Source: Mesosutterella multiformis (lineage in GTDB: Bacteria; Pseudomonadota; Gammaproteobacteria; Burkholderiales; Burkholderiaceae_F). From it: a DNA stretch of 64,000 bases. The stretch covers positions 1,424,501-1,488,500 of the forward strand of contig NZ_BGZJ01000001.1 of NCBI RefSeq assembly GCF_003402575.1, in the 5' to 3' direction. Made by a program: the position numbers and the translations under genes. The notes under the pieces are model-generated. The model saw only the letters and a program-made list of their open reading frames with translations, made no database searches and had not been told where the DNA came from. Of this stretch, positions 10,389-18,541 are shown piece by piece; position 1 is the first letter of the stretch; each line of letters starts with the position of its first letter.

Positions 10389-11981
10389 TTATTTGGCGTT
10401 TTTGAAGAACATGTCTTCAAACGGAATTTCGTACTGTGACACCCTGAATCCCACACCCGAGAGTGAGGTACGGTAAACCGCTTTGGTTCGGGAGTAGGAA
10501 ATCGGAACGTAGACCGCGGAGTCATGTATCCGGGTGAGAATGTCACGGATCATGGCGGCGCGTTTCGTTTCTGACTGTTCCGTCATGAGAGATGTAATTT
10601 CCCGGTCAATCAGAGCTTTGTCGGGGAGTCCGGTCTGCGCCTGGAAGTCGCCGTGAGCCGGAATACGCCAGCTTGAGAAGTAACTCTGCGGATCGTACGG
10701 AGCGCCCCAGGAGAGCGAGTACTGCATGTCAAATTTTCCGGTTCTCTGCCGGTCGAGATAAGCCTGTTTCTCTTCCCCCCGGATATTCATGCGGATGCCG
10801 ACTTTCGCGAGGTCGGATTGAATGGCCTCAGCAATTGCCTTTTCCTGAGTGTTATTGGAGTTGAACCAGAAAGTGACCTCACAGGGTTTCCCATTCTTTA
10901 TATAGATGCCGTCAGAACCCTTTTGCCAGCCGTCAGACCGAAGGATCTTCTCAGCTGCGGCAGGATCATAAGGACGGGGCTTCAGCGGAACATCGCAGCC
11001 TGGGACATTCTTCGCGAAAAGCGTTTCAGCCGGTGACTCAAGTCCATTCAGAACGCCTTCAGTGATCGCCTTGCGGTTGACCGCGCGCTGAATCGCTTCA
11101 CGGACAGCGGGATCAGCGGTGACGGGGGCGTTTTTCGGATTTGAATTGAGGAGCACGGCGCGGCTCGCGATCGGATCACTCGCGAGAACCGCGTACTGGC
11201 CTTCCTTCTGAAGTTTCGCGAAGGTGTCACTCGTAATCTGATCGCCGTCTGAGCCGAAGATCAGATCAATTTCCCCCTTCTGCAGCGCCATCAGCATCGT
11301 CTGGGCGTCGGGCATAACTGTCCAGCGAACGCTCTGCAGCTTCGGTTTCGCGCCCCAGTAAGAGGGATTTGCTGTGAAAACCGCATACTGGTTCTGTTTA
11401 TGCTCGGACAGCACCCAGGGCCCCGTGCCGCTGAGACAGGTAACGCCGTCCTTTGTGGAACCACTCTTCATGCATTTCGGGGAAATGAAGCGGAACGGAC
11501 GCGTGACACTCAGTTCAGTGAGCGTCGGATAGTAAGCGTGATGAAGTTTAAGAACCACCGTATCAGGGGAGGGGGCGTCGACAGAGGCGATCTCGTTCGT
11601 GAAATCAAGCCAGGCGTGCCGGACCTTATTCTGAAGAACCGCTTCGATATTCAGTTTGACGGATTCGGCATCAAACGGAGTCCCGTCTGAATATTTGACG
11701 CCCTGACGAAGCCTGAAGGTATAAGTGTGGCCGTCAGGTGAAATGGTCCAGCTTTCGGCAAGCCAGGGCTTGATGCCATCCTTTGTGCTGACCACGAGAG
11801 GCTCAAACACCATGGCCTGTGCCGCCATTTCCCCGAGATAAAGATGGGGGTTGATGTTCCGGATGTCCTTCATGGAGGCATAACGAAGCTCGGTGCTGTC
11901 TGTTTTTCCACTGCCGCCGCATCCCGCAAGAAGCGCGGCGGAGATGACGGATAAAGCGAGAAGAACAGGCAGTTTTTTCAT
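10389..11981 (-). CDS. Peptide/nickel-type ABC substrate-binding lipoprotein
   Basis: A 530-residue SBP_bac_5 family binding protein. The lipoprotein signal is clear: MKKLPVLLALSVISAALLAGC with the lipobox LLAGC, so the mature protein is anchored at Cys21. The family features YASMKDIRNINPHLY, GIKPWLAESWTISPDGHTYTF and RQGVKYSDGTPFDAESV are present. This is the first gene of the operon that continues with two permeases, a fused ATPase and a methyltransferase. A 23-bp palindrome lies about 70 bp upstream of the start. Nickel (NikA-like), peptide or metallophore are all possible ligands. Confidence 0.93.
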   Translation of the reverse strand: MKKLPVLLALSVISAALLAGCGGSGKTDSTELRYASMKDIRNINPHLYLGEMAAQAMVFEPLVVSTKDGIKPWLAESWTISPDGHTYTFRLRQGVKYSDGTPFDAESVKLNIEAVLQNKVRHAWLDFTNEIASVDAPSPDTVVLKLHHAYYPTLTELSVTRPFRFISPKCMKSGSTKDGVTCLSGTGPWVLSEHKQNQYAVFTANPSYWGAKPKLQSVRWTVMPDAQTMLMALQKGEIDLIFGSDGDQITSDTFAKLQKEGQYAVLASDPIASRAVLLNSNPKNAPVTADPAVREAIQRAVNRKAITEGVLNGLESPAETLFAKNVPGCDVPLKPRPYDPAAAEKILRSDGWQKGSDGIYIKNGKPCEVTFWFNSNNTQEKAIAEAIQSDLAKVGIRMNIRGEEKQAYLDRQRTGKFDMQYSLSWGAPYDPQSYFSSWRIPAHGDFQAQTGLPDKALIDREITSLMTEQSETKRAAMIRDILTRIHDSAVYVPISYSRTKAVYRTSLSGVGFRVSQYEIPFEDMFFKNAK

Positions 11982-12052
11982 GAATTGCTCCCGGAAGGCG
12001 GAATAACTTTGGCGCCGTTCTGTTGTCAGGCGGGTAGCAGTATACCTTGTTT

Positions 12053-12075
12053 CATACGAAAATAAAATTCGTATG
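12053..12075 (-). promoter_or_regulatory. Candidate operator upstream of ABC-methyltransferase operon
   Basis: A perfect inverted repeat CATACGAA-(7 nt)-TTCGTATG lies 72-94 bp upstream of the binding-protein start. Its half-site sequence (CATAC/GTATG) recalls, but in the opposite orientation and with different spacing from, the E. coli NikR half-sites GTATGA/TCATAC. A regulator binding site is an inference. Confidence 0.45.
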
Positions 12076-12465
12076 CAAATTGTGGATTAAGAGCGGAAAC
12101 AAAGCCGGCAGCTGGCAGTATTCGTTTCAATATCCCGGCAGAGCAGTGGGCAGTATTGAGGAAGGTATCTTTGAGATCTCCGATATTCTTAAAAATTTGT
12201 AAACCAGAAAATCTGAGAGCTGATCATTATTATTTGGCTTACTGACCTTTTATAAAGGCGGGAAACCCAGGTGGTGAGGTTAAGCAATACCGGGAAATAC
12301 GCAGAATTATCGCCTTGGATAAGAGAAAAAAAGATACAGTGATCCTGTTTTATTTGATTGGCAGAAGATATGGCACAAATAATGACAAATGACGCGGGAT
12401 GGTGCCTGAATAAAATATCTTTCAGGAAAAACCCTCGCATTGATAATTAATCTGTGTTACAATTA
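12076..12465. other. Non-coding stretch, nothing recognised
   Basis: About 390 bp of AT-richer sequence. Short open frames (for example 12189-12440 on the minus strand) lack a ribosome site and family resemblance. It would contain the upstream parts of the promoters for the ABC operon to the left and the BCCT gene to the right. No repeat or RNA gene was recognised. Confidence 0.5.
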
Positions 12466-12981
12466 AGTCTGTCTGCAGGAATTGCCGGCTGGGAAAAAGA
12501 GATTACCCCATCTGCTTCAAGCGCCTCCCGGCGCCAATTGCCCACAAGCATATTGCGTACTGCATCCGCACGGAAATAGCGTCAGCGGGTGCCAGGAAAA
12601 CCTGCAAGTTTATTCACGGAATAAGGAACCTCTGATTCTCCGGACCGTGAATGCCGTTTGAACCGGGAAACATTCCGGTTTCTGAATTCTGGAAGCAGTC
12701 ATTTTGCTTCCGTCATTATTAGCTGCCTCTTAATTGAATTCTGTCAGCTGAGGATTCTGACGGGAAAAAGTTCTTTCCCGGGTATCGAAAAGCACAGAGT
12801 TCACCTTCAGGTGATTTGCCTGACCGCATCACGGCGACGCATTCATTTCGGGCGGAACATTCCGCTTATCAGCCCGGCGCTTTTCGGGTCACTGAACCGC
12901 TGGACCCCGCAGTGGGTGTTGCCTGGAGCCTGAAGAACAAGAAAGCAGTCCCCTGTTCAACTCTAAAGGAGATTTTGCTTA
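12466..12981 (+). promoter_or_regulatory. Long hairpin-rich leader of the BCCT gene
   Basis: A possible extended -10, TGTGTTACAAT, lies near 12456-12466, leaving about 500 nt before the BCCT start. Within it are several short hairpins: GCGCC/GGCGC at 12521-12534, AACCGG/CCGGTT at 12661-12680, GGAAGCA/TGCTTCC at 12691-12711, CGGGAAA/TTTCCCG at 12761-12780 and TCACC/GGTGA at 12801-12814. No known riboswitch consensus was matched. Whether it is transcribed as one leader is unproven. Confidence 0.35.
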
Positions 12982-14976
12982 ATGCAGAAAAACAAAAAAA
13001 TATCTGAGGAGTTGAAGACAGAGATGCATGAGCTGCATCGGGATTTTCACGACCTTTATCCGCTTCACACGCCGAGTAACGAGGAAGACCGGGAAACCGG
13101 CTTTGGCTCAGTCGCCACAGAAGAGGAAAAGGCGGATCCCGTCAAAGCCACGACTGAAAAGAAAAAGCTCACCCCTGTCTTCCTGCTCTCACTTCTGATT
13201 GTTGCCGGCCTTACCGCAGCGTGTCTCGCCTGGCCCTCTCAGTTCCTTGCGGCCACCTCCCAGCTCTGCGACACCATTTCAACCGATTTTGGATGGTTCT
13301 ATCTGCTTCTTGTCGCACTCATCGTGATTGTCTGCATGGTTTTCATGATAAGTCCGATAGGAAACATCCACCTCGGAAATCCGGGGGATAAGCCGACGTT
13401 TTCACGGGCTTCATGGATCGCGATGCTGTTCTCTGCCGGTATGGGTATCGGCCTTGTTTTCTGGGGCGCAGCAGAACCGCTCGCCCATTTCGCGACATCG
13501 ACTCCGGGACCTGAAGTGGGTTCTGTTGAAGCGCTCCGAGACGCTTTCCAGTATTCCTTCTTCCACTGGGGATTCTCCGCCTGGGCGGTGTACGGCATTG
13601 TGGCTCTGGCGCTTGCGTACTTCCGTTTCCGTAAAAAGGAAAAAGCGCTTTTCTCTGTCACTCTGAAGCCGCTTTTCGGCAAGCACGCTACCGGGCCGCT
13701 CGGAACGGCAGTTGATGTGCTGACGGTCCTTGCCACAGTGATCGGCGTTGCGACGAGCCTTGGGTTCGGTGCCATGCAGATTAACGGCGGTCTGAATTAC
13801 CTCTTTGGCATTCCGAATAACTCAACGGTTCAGCTGATCATCATTGGCATCACGACGGTTTGCTTTATTGCCTCGTCGCTCTCCGGTATTTCCCGCGGCG
13901 TCCGGTGGCTTTCGAACGCGAACGTCATCCTCGCGGTGGCTTTCGTGCTCGCGGCTCTCGCGATCGGCCCGACCGCTCAGACCATGAATGTGCTGGTGAC
14001 CTCAACGGGCGATTACCTGCAGAACTTCATCAGCATGAGCTTCAACGTGGCGCCGTTTGATCAGAGTCACCACGACTGGATCAAGTCCTGGACCATTTTC
14101 TACTGGGCCTGGTGGATTTCCTGGTCTCCCTTCGTCGGCGTCTTTATCGCCCGTATCTCGCGCGGCCGCTCGATCCGTGAGTTCCTGCTCTGCGTGATCC
14201 TGATCCCGACGATCTTCAGCTGCATCTGGTTCGCGGTCTTTGGTTCGCTCACGACCGCGGTGCAGATCGGCGGTGTGAATCTCGCGAATCTGCCGACTGA
14301 AACCGTGCTGTACGGCGCTCTCGCTCATTACGACTTCGGGCGGGTTCTCTCGATGGTTGCCGTGGTGCTGGTGTTCTCGTTCTTTATTACTTCGGCCGAC
14401 TCGGCGTCGTTCGTGCTCGGCATGCTGAGTGAAAACGGAAATCTGGAACCTCGTCTCCGCACGAAGGCTATCTGGGGTGTGCTGCTTTCCGCTCTCACCT
14501 GCGTATTGCTTCTTTCGGGCGGTCTTGGAGCCCTGCAGAACGTGCTGATTATTTCGGCGCTTCCGTTCTCCTTCGTGATCGCACTGCTCCTCGTGTCACT
14601 TCATAAAGAACTGCAGCATGAAAGAGTACAGATGGGCCTCTTCCTGCGGCCGCTGATTCTGCCGAAGGCTGATAAGCCCTTCCGTTCCTATGAGGATCAG
14701 AAGACGCTGAAGCCGATTGAGATCATTCGCAAGTCAGTAAAGGCTGACCAGACGGTCATGGCTTTTGCGAAGGCGACAGCCGGTATGACCACGGCGGAAA
14801 GAAAAGAAGCCGTGGCGGTAGCCGAGGGTGTTCTTGCTGAAATGAAGAGCGGGGAAAAGAAGCCATCGGACGCTTCAAAGTCTCCGAAACCCGAAACGGG
14901 AAAGCCTGCTCCCGCCGGAACCCCCGGGTTCATCGGGCCGGATACGGATGACAAAGGTATCGTCGGTGTGTCCTGA
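12982..14976 (+). CDS. BCCT-family betaine/choline/carnitine-type transporter
   Basis: A 664-residue secondary carrier in the inner membrane for quaternary-ammonium compounds such as glycine betaine, choline or carnitine. It has a hydrophilic N-terminus of about 65 residues, 12 predicted membrane spans, the family's Trp-rich signature WTIFYWAWWISWSPFVGVF in span 8 followed by the loop IARISRGRSIREF, and a charged, Pro/Lys-rich tail of about 110 residues that resembles the osmosensing extensions of BetP/BetT. AAAGGAG nine bases upstream supports the ATG at 12982. It is a single-gene unit with its own terminator. Substrate not determinable; a Gly-rich segment FSAGMGIGLVFWGAAEPL is present as in the family. 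Confidence 0.95.
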   Translation: MQKNKKISEELKTEMHELHRDFHDLYPLHTPSNEEDRETGFGSVATEEEKADPVKATTEKKKLTPVFLLSLLIVAGLTAACLAWPSQFLAATSQLCDTISTDFGWFYLLLVALIVIVCMVFMISPIGNIHLGNPGDKPTFSRASWIAMLFSAGMGIGLVFWGAAEPLAHFATSTPGPEVGSVEALRDAFQYSFFHWGFSAWAVYGIVALALAYFRFRKKEKALFSVTLKPLFGKHATGPLGTAVDVLTVLATVIGVATSLGFGAMQINGGLNYLFGIPNNSTVQLIIIGITTVCFIASSLSGISRGVRWLSNANVILAVAFVLAALAIGPTAQTMNVLVTSTGDYLQNFISMSFNVAPFDQSHHDWIKSWTIFYWAWWISWSPFVGVFIARISRGRSIREFLLCVILIPTIFSCIWFAVFGSLTTAVQIGGVNLANLPTETVLYGALAHYDFGRVLSMVAVVLVFSFFITSADSASFVLGMLSENGNLEPRLRTKAIWGVLLSALTCVLLLSGGLGALQNVLIISALPFSFVIALLLVSLHKELQHERVQMGLFLRPLILPKADKPFRSYEDQKTLKPIEIIRKSVKADQTVMAFAKATAGMTTAERKEAVAVAEGVLAEMKSGEKKPSDASKSPKPETGKPAPAGTPGFIGPDTDDKGIVGVS

Positions 14977-15003
14977 GACCGCACGCTGCTGAATAAATAT
15001 AGG

Positions 15004-15040
15004 GCGCGGAGGGAAGTGGATTCCTTCCGCGCTTTCTTTT
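15004..15040 (+). terminator. Terminator of BCCT gene
   Basis: GCGCGGAGGGAA pairs with TTCCTTCCGCGC (one G-T pair) around a short loop, followed by TTTCTTTT. Confidence 0.88.
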
Positions 15041-15122
15041 AAATAGAGCGGTTTCCTTTTGCAATCAATTTTCGGTGATTCAACAGCTATACTTAACCGG
15101 ATTTTCCGAAGGAGTTACTTTT

Positions 15123-15398
15123 ATGCGCGAATGCATGGATGCACCGAATCTTCACCGACGCCTCAATAAGATCCTCGGTCAGGTGAAGGCGATCGACAAG
15201 ATGGTGGATGAGGATGTGCCCTGCGAAGAGATCCTTATTCAGATCAATGCTGTGAAGGGAGCTATGCATCGCGTCGGCCAGATTGTGCTTGAAGGGCACC
15301 TGCAGCATTGTGTCCTTGAAGGCATTGAAAATGGAGACGCCGAAGAAACGATCAAAAAATTTGCGGATGCGGTGGAGCACTTCACGCGCAGGTCTTGA
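15123..15398 (+). CDS. csoR: CsoR-type metal-sensing repressor
   Basis: A 91-residue all-helical DUF156/CsoR-FrmR-RcnR regulator. The Cu(I) sensor triad is visible as Cys34, His59 and Cys63 (segments DVPCEEIL and EGHLQHC), with the same 25- and 4-residue spacing as C36/H61/C65 of M. tuberculosis CsoR. There is no N-terminal His as in RcnR. I start at the ATG at 15123, which has AAGGAG seven bases upstream, rather than an earlier in-frame ATT/ATG. A GC-tract palindrome directly downstream and the P1B ATPase gene that follows indicate metal-dependent repression of the ATPase. Confidence 0.92.
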   Translation: MRECMDAPNLHRRLNKILGQVKAIDKMVDEDVPCEEILIQINAVKGAMHRVGQIVLEGHLQHCVLEGIENGDAEETIKKFADAVEHFTRRS

Positions 15399-15404
15399 AA
15401 ATTG

Positions 15405-15420
15405 ATACCCCGTGGGGTAT
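15405..15420 (+). promoter_or_regulatory. CsoR-like operator palindrome
   Basis: ATACCCCGTGGGGTAT is a perfect 7+2+7 palindrome with a G/C core flanked by A/T, the general form of CsoR boxes. It starts 7 bp after the csoR stop and lies 71 bp before the ATPase start. Confidence 0.6.
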
Positions 15421-15431
15421 AGTCACACCCG

Positions 15432-15450
15432 TATTCCCGAAATGGGAATA
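15432..15450 (+). promoter_or_regulatory. Second inverted repeat before the P1B ATPase
   Basis: TATTCCC-(5)-GGGAATA, followed by ATTTTTATT. It is either a second, weaker operator of the same G/C-core type, or a small terminator hairpin for csoR. Confidence 0.45.
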
Positions 15451-15490
15451 ATTTTTATTCTCCTGAATATACCTATACGGGTACCGGCAT

Positions 15491-17395
15491 ATGCAGCACA
15501 CAAAGATCCTTGACCGTGAGGCGATCATTCAGATCGCCATCCTGATCGTAAGCGGCGCATTTCTTCTCGCCTCTTTTGCAGGCGTCCGGGTAGCGGGTTT
15601 TGATCCCGCCTGGATTGCCATCGTTTTCTGCGGACTTCCGATTCTGAAAGAAGCCGCGATTGGGCTTATTACTGAATTTGATATCCGGGCCGATGTGCTG
15701 GTATCGCTCGCGCTTATCGCCGCGGTCGCGATCGGAGAGTATTTTGCGGCGGGCGAAGTGGCGCTCATTATGCAGATCGGGGGTCTCCTCGAGGAACTCA
15801 CGGTGAAGCGGGCGCAGGCGGGACTTGAGCGTCTGGTCGCGATGACGCCTGAAACCGCGCGGATTGTGGGCCCGGACGGCACGGAAACCGTCATCCCGGC
15901 AGAGGAAGTCAAGGCAGGTGACACTGTCCGGGTGATCCCGGGAGAAAAGGTGCCCGTTGATGGCGAGATTCTGGACGGCATCACATCGATCGATCAGTCT
16001 GTGCTGACAGGTGAACCGGTGCCGGTTGATCGGGGTCCGGGGGACACAGTGATTTCCGGGACCGTCAACCGGTTTGGCACCTTCCTTATGAAAGCCACCA
16101 AAGTGGGGGATGACCGAACGATTGCCAGAATGGCGGCCCTCATCAAGAGCGCCGATGCCGGAAAAGCGAAGATCGTGCGTGTCGCGGACCGCTGGGATAC
16201 CTGGATTGTTGTGATGGCGCTTACCTGCGCTGTGATTGCTTACCTCGCGTCAGGCGAAATCATCCGTGCGGTAACCGTGCTGGTCGTTTTCTGCCCCTGC
16301 GCCCTCGTGCTTGCGACTCCGACCGCGGTCATGGCAGCAATCGGAAACGCCGCGCGGCACGGTGTGCTGGTGAAGGAGGGCGATGCGCTCGAGCGTCTCG
16401 CTGATGTGAAACAGGTGGCGTTTGATAAGACCGGCACGCTGACCGCGGGGAGCCCCCGCGTGGAAACTGTCCACTCTGTAAATTCGGAAATTCGGGATAC
16501 GGAGCTCTATCAGCTGGCGGCAGCCTCCGAATCGCTGTCCGAACACCCGCTCGGAAAAGCGATTGTGAATGGCTGGAAGAATGACCACCGGGAGGCGTTC
16601 CCAGCGGTATCTGACTTCCGTATGATCCCCGCGAAGGGGGTTGAGGCTTCGGTTGGTGGGAAGTCAGTTCGGACCGGGAAGATCGGGTTCATCGCGGATA
16701 GAGGAGACCCCCGTGCCTCAGAACTGGAGTCTGCGGCGAAGCGCTACCTGGATCTCGGTGACACAGTGATCTATATAGCGGTGAATGGAGTGCCGTCCGG
16801 ATTTATCGCTCTGAACGATCCCGTGCGGAGCTCAGTTTCCCGTTCTGTCGCGGAGCTTAAGGCGCTTGGCGTTTCTCCGGTGCTCCTGACAGGTGACAAC
16901 GCTGTGGCGGCCAAGCGTATTGCGGAAGAAACGGGTATCCCCCGCTTTGAGGCGAACTGCCTTCCGGAAACGAAACTTGAATTCCTGCGGGAAGGGGAGA
17001 GGAGCGGGAAACCGGCTGCCATGATCGGTGACGGTGTGAATGACGCCCCGGCTCTCAAAGCATCCCGCGTCGGTATTGCCATGGGAGGCGTCGGATCCGA
17101 TATTGCGATCGAGGCCGCAGACATTGTTCTCGTCAAGGACTCGATTGATGAGGTCCCGCATCTCTTCCGCCTTTCCCGCAGAACACTTCGGATGATCAAG
17201 TGGAATATCACTTTCGCGATGGGAATCAATCTGGTCGCGACGGGGCTTGGAATGCTCGGGCTGATGGGGCCGGTAGTGGGAGCTCTGGTCCATAACGGCG
17301 GATCGGTTTTTGTGATTCTTAATTCCGCAAGGCTCCTTCGGGACCGTACCCGGGAAAAGTCCGAACCCGTAAATTTGGTACCCCGAAAAGCGTAG
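15491..17395 (+). CDS. P1B-type heavy-metal translocating ATPase
   Basis: A 634-residue metal efflux pump of the inner membrane. Present are the metal-site motif Cys268-Pro-Cys270 in VFCPCALVLATP, the phosphorylated Asp312 in DKTGTLTAG, the actuator LTGEPVPVD, the P1B-specific SEHPLGKAI, and GDGVNDAPAL from about residue 513. It lacks any N-terminal metal-binding domain, hence the short length. The last span carries HNGGSVFVILNSARLL, closer to Zn/Cd-type pumps than to the MSxS of Cu+ pumps, whereas the adjacent CsoR suggests Cu(I). No Shine-Dalgarno sequence is seen before the ATG. Confidence 0.93.
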   Translation: MQHTKILDREAIIQIAILIVSGAFLLASFAGVRVAGFDPAWIAIVFCGLPILKEAAIGLITEFDIRADVLVSLALIAAVAIGEYFAAGEVALIMQIGGLLEELTVKRAQAGLERLVAMTPETARIVGPDGTETVIPAEEVKAGDTVRVIPGEKVPVDGEILDGITSIDQSVLTGEPVPVDRGPGDTVISGTVNRFGTFLMKATKVGDDRTIARMAALIKSADAGKAKIVRVADRWDTWIVVMALTCAVIAYLASGEIIRAVTVLVVFCPCALVLATPTAVMAAIGNAARHGVLVKEGDALERLADVKQVAFDKTGTLTAGSPRVETVHSVNSEIRDTELYQLAAASESLSEHPLGKAIVNGWKNDHREAFPAVSDFRMIPAKGVEASVGGKSVRTGKIGFIADRGDPRASELESAAKRYLDLGDTVIYIAVNGVPSGFIALNDPVRSSVSRSVAELKALGVSPVLLTGDNAVAAKRIAEETGIPRFEANCLPETKLEFLREGERSGKPAAMIGDGVNDAPALKASRVGIAMGGVGSDIAIEAADIVLVKDSIDEVPHLFRLSRRTLRMIKWNITFAMGINLVATGLGMLGLMGPVVGALVHNGGSVFVILNSARLLRDRTREKSEPVNLVPRKA

Positions 17396-17539
17396 GGCTA
17401 TGGGCGTCTAGAAATTCCCACCAAATTAATTATTATCGTATTGTGCAGGAAGTAAAAAAATGTTCTAGCTAACAGATTTGGGAACGACATCCCCCTCGGG
17501 AAAAACATAACAGAAATCGTGCCCATAAAGGAGCTATCC

Positions 17540-18421
17540 ATGGCAAGTGCAGAAAAGACGCTTCGTCTGATTTTTCCGGATTGGCAGCACGGCGCGAATC
17601 CGGGATCGGGGTTCGTGCCCCGGTTTCTGGCAAGCATTGCGCCTCAGGGTGAGCATTCAGAGACCGTTGAAATCACTCCTGGAGATGTGAGCCCGGAGCG
17701 GACTCAGAATGAAGTTGTAGCGGCGCGAGCCCTGACCATTCTTTCTCCGGAAGACTTCAAGGTGTGTTACAACGCCGCGCGGGAAGTTCTGGACGCCAAG
17801 GCACCGGACCGCGTGATCGCGTTCTCGACGGACGGCGCGGCCTGCGTTGCTCCGATTGATTACCTGAATGAAAAGTACGAGGGATTCGGTGTTCTGTGGC
17901 TCGATGTCCATCGTGAGCCGGTAACGCCGGAGCGTTTCTGGCGTAAGCGCGCCGCGCTGTTCAGCACGTTTACCGGTGATGCGGCGCAGATTCCGGGGCT
18001 GATGAAGACCTCGATTCCTCCCTCCCGGTTCTTCTTCGTCAGCACGCGAGCCGACGAGGTGCCTCCCGCGGAAGATATCCAGTTCCATCATCTGGAAATC
18101 GGCCTCGCGAAGGAGGAAGCGCTTGACGCGGGCAATACCGCGGTTCTGGACTGGCTCAAAGCGTCCGGCATCAAGCACCTGGCTATTCACATCGATTTGG
18201 ACTCCGTGGGTTCAGCGGATATCCGCTCCGGTATCTACCGTGAGGAAGGTCTGGTTGACCTTTCGGATCCCGATCTCAGTTCGCTTAAGAAGGTGGGCAC
18301 TCTGCTTAAGGGCGTGAGCGCGGCCGTTGACGTGGTCGGTGTCGGAGTTCTCGAGTATCAGATGCTCGATGCTCCGGAATTCCGGGGCATGATCTCGGAT
18401 CTGCCCATTTTCAAGGGCTGA
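17540..18421 (+). CDS. Arginase/ureohydrolase-fold protein with altered metal site
   Basis: A 293-residue cytoplasmic protein of the arginase/agmatinase superfamily. It keeps LWLDVHREP (Asp122, His124, Glu126, matching the family's DAHxD) and IHIDLDSVG (Asp219, Asp221, matching the SxDxDxxDP strand). The family's GGDH-type motif is replaced by FSTDGAACVAPIDYL with only Asp98 kept. Related arginase-like proteins of about this length start LIFPQWQ; here LIFPDWQHG. Because one canonical His and one Asp are replaced, Mn2-dependent ureohydrolase activity is doubtful. The start at 17540 is supported by AAGGAG seven bases upstream. Monocistronic with its own terminator. Confidence 0.75.
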   Translation: MASAEKTLRLIFPDWQHGANPGSGFVPRFLASIAPQGEHSETVEITPGDVSPERTQNEVVAARALTILSPEDFKVCYNAAREVLDAKAPDRVIAFSTDGAACVAPIDYLNEKYEGFGVLWLDVHREPVTPERFWRKRAALFSTFTGDAAQIPGLMKTSIPPSRFFFVSTRADEVPPAEDIQFHHLEIGLAKEEALDAGNTAVLDWLKASGIKHLAIHIDLDSVGSADIRSGIYREEGLVDLSDPDLSSLKKVGTLLKGVSAAVDVVGVGVLEYQMLDAPEFRGMISDLPIFKG

Positions 18422-18439
18422 ACAAGAGTTCTGAGGATT

Positions 18440-18476
18440 AGCGCTGAGAGGGGACAACCTTTTCAGCGCTTTTTCT
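18440..18476 (+). terminator. Terminator after the arginase-like gene
   Basis: AGCGCTGAGAGG pairs with CCTTTTCAGCGCT with G-T wobbles around ACAA, then TTTTTC. Confidence 0.85.
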
Positions 18477-18490
18477 TACACGGAAATTTC

Positions 18491-18520
18491 TTGTTGCTAG
18501 ACTACCCCTGTTTTCATACT
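18491..18520 (+). promoter_or_regulatory. Candidate promoter of bioY
   Basis: TTGTTG (18491-18496) and CATACT (18515-18520) with 18-bp spacing, 22 bp before the bioY start. Weak consensus match, judged by eye. Confidence 0.35.
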
Positions 18521-18541
18521 TAATGAATGGAGTTTCAGAGC

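Noticed and set aside
12658-12933. Plus-strand frame inside the BCCT leader
   Set aside because: Starts without a ribosome site, spans several hairpins and has no family resemblance; the leader is better treated as untranslated.
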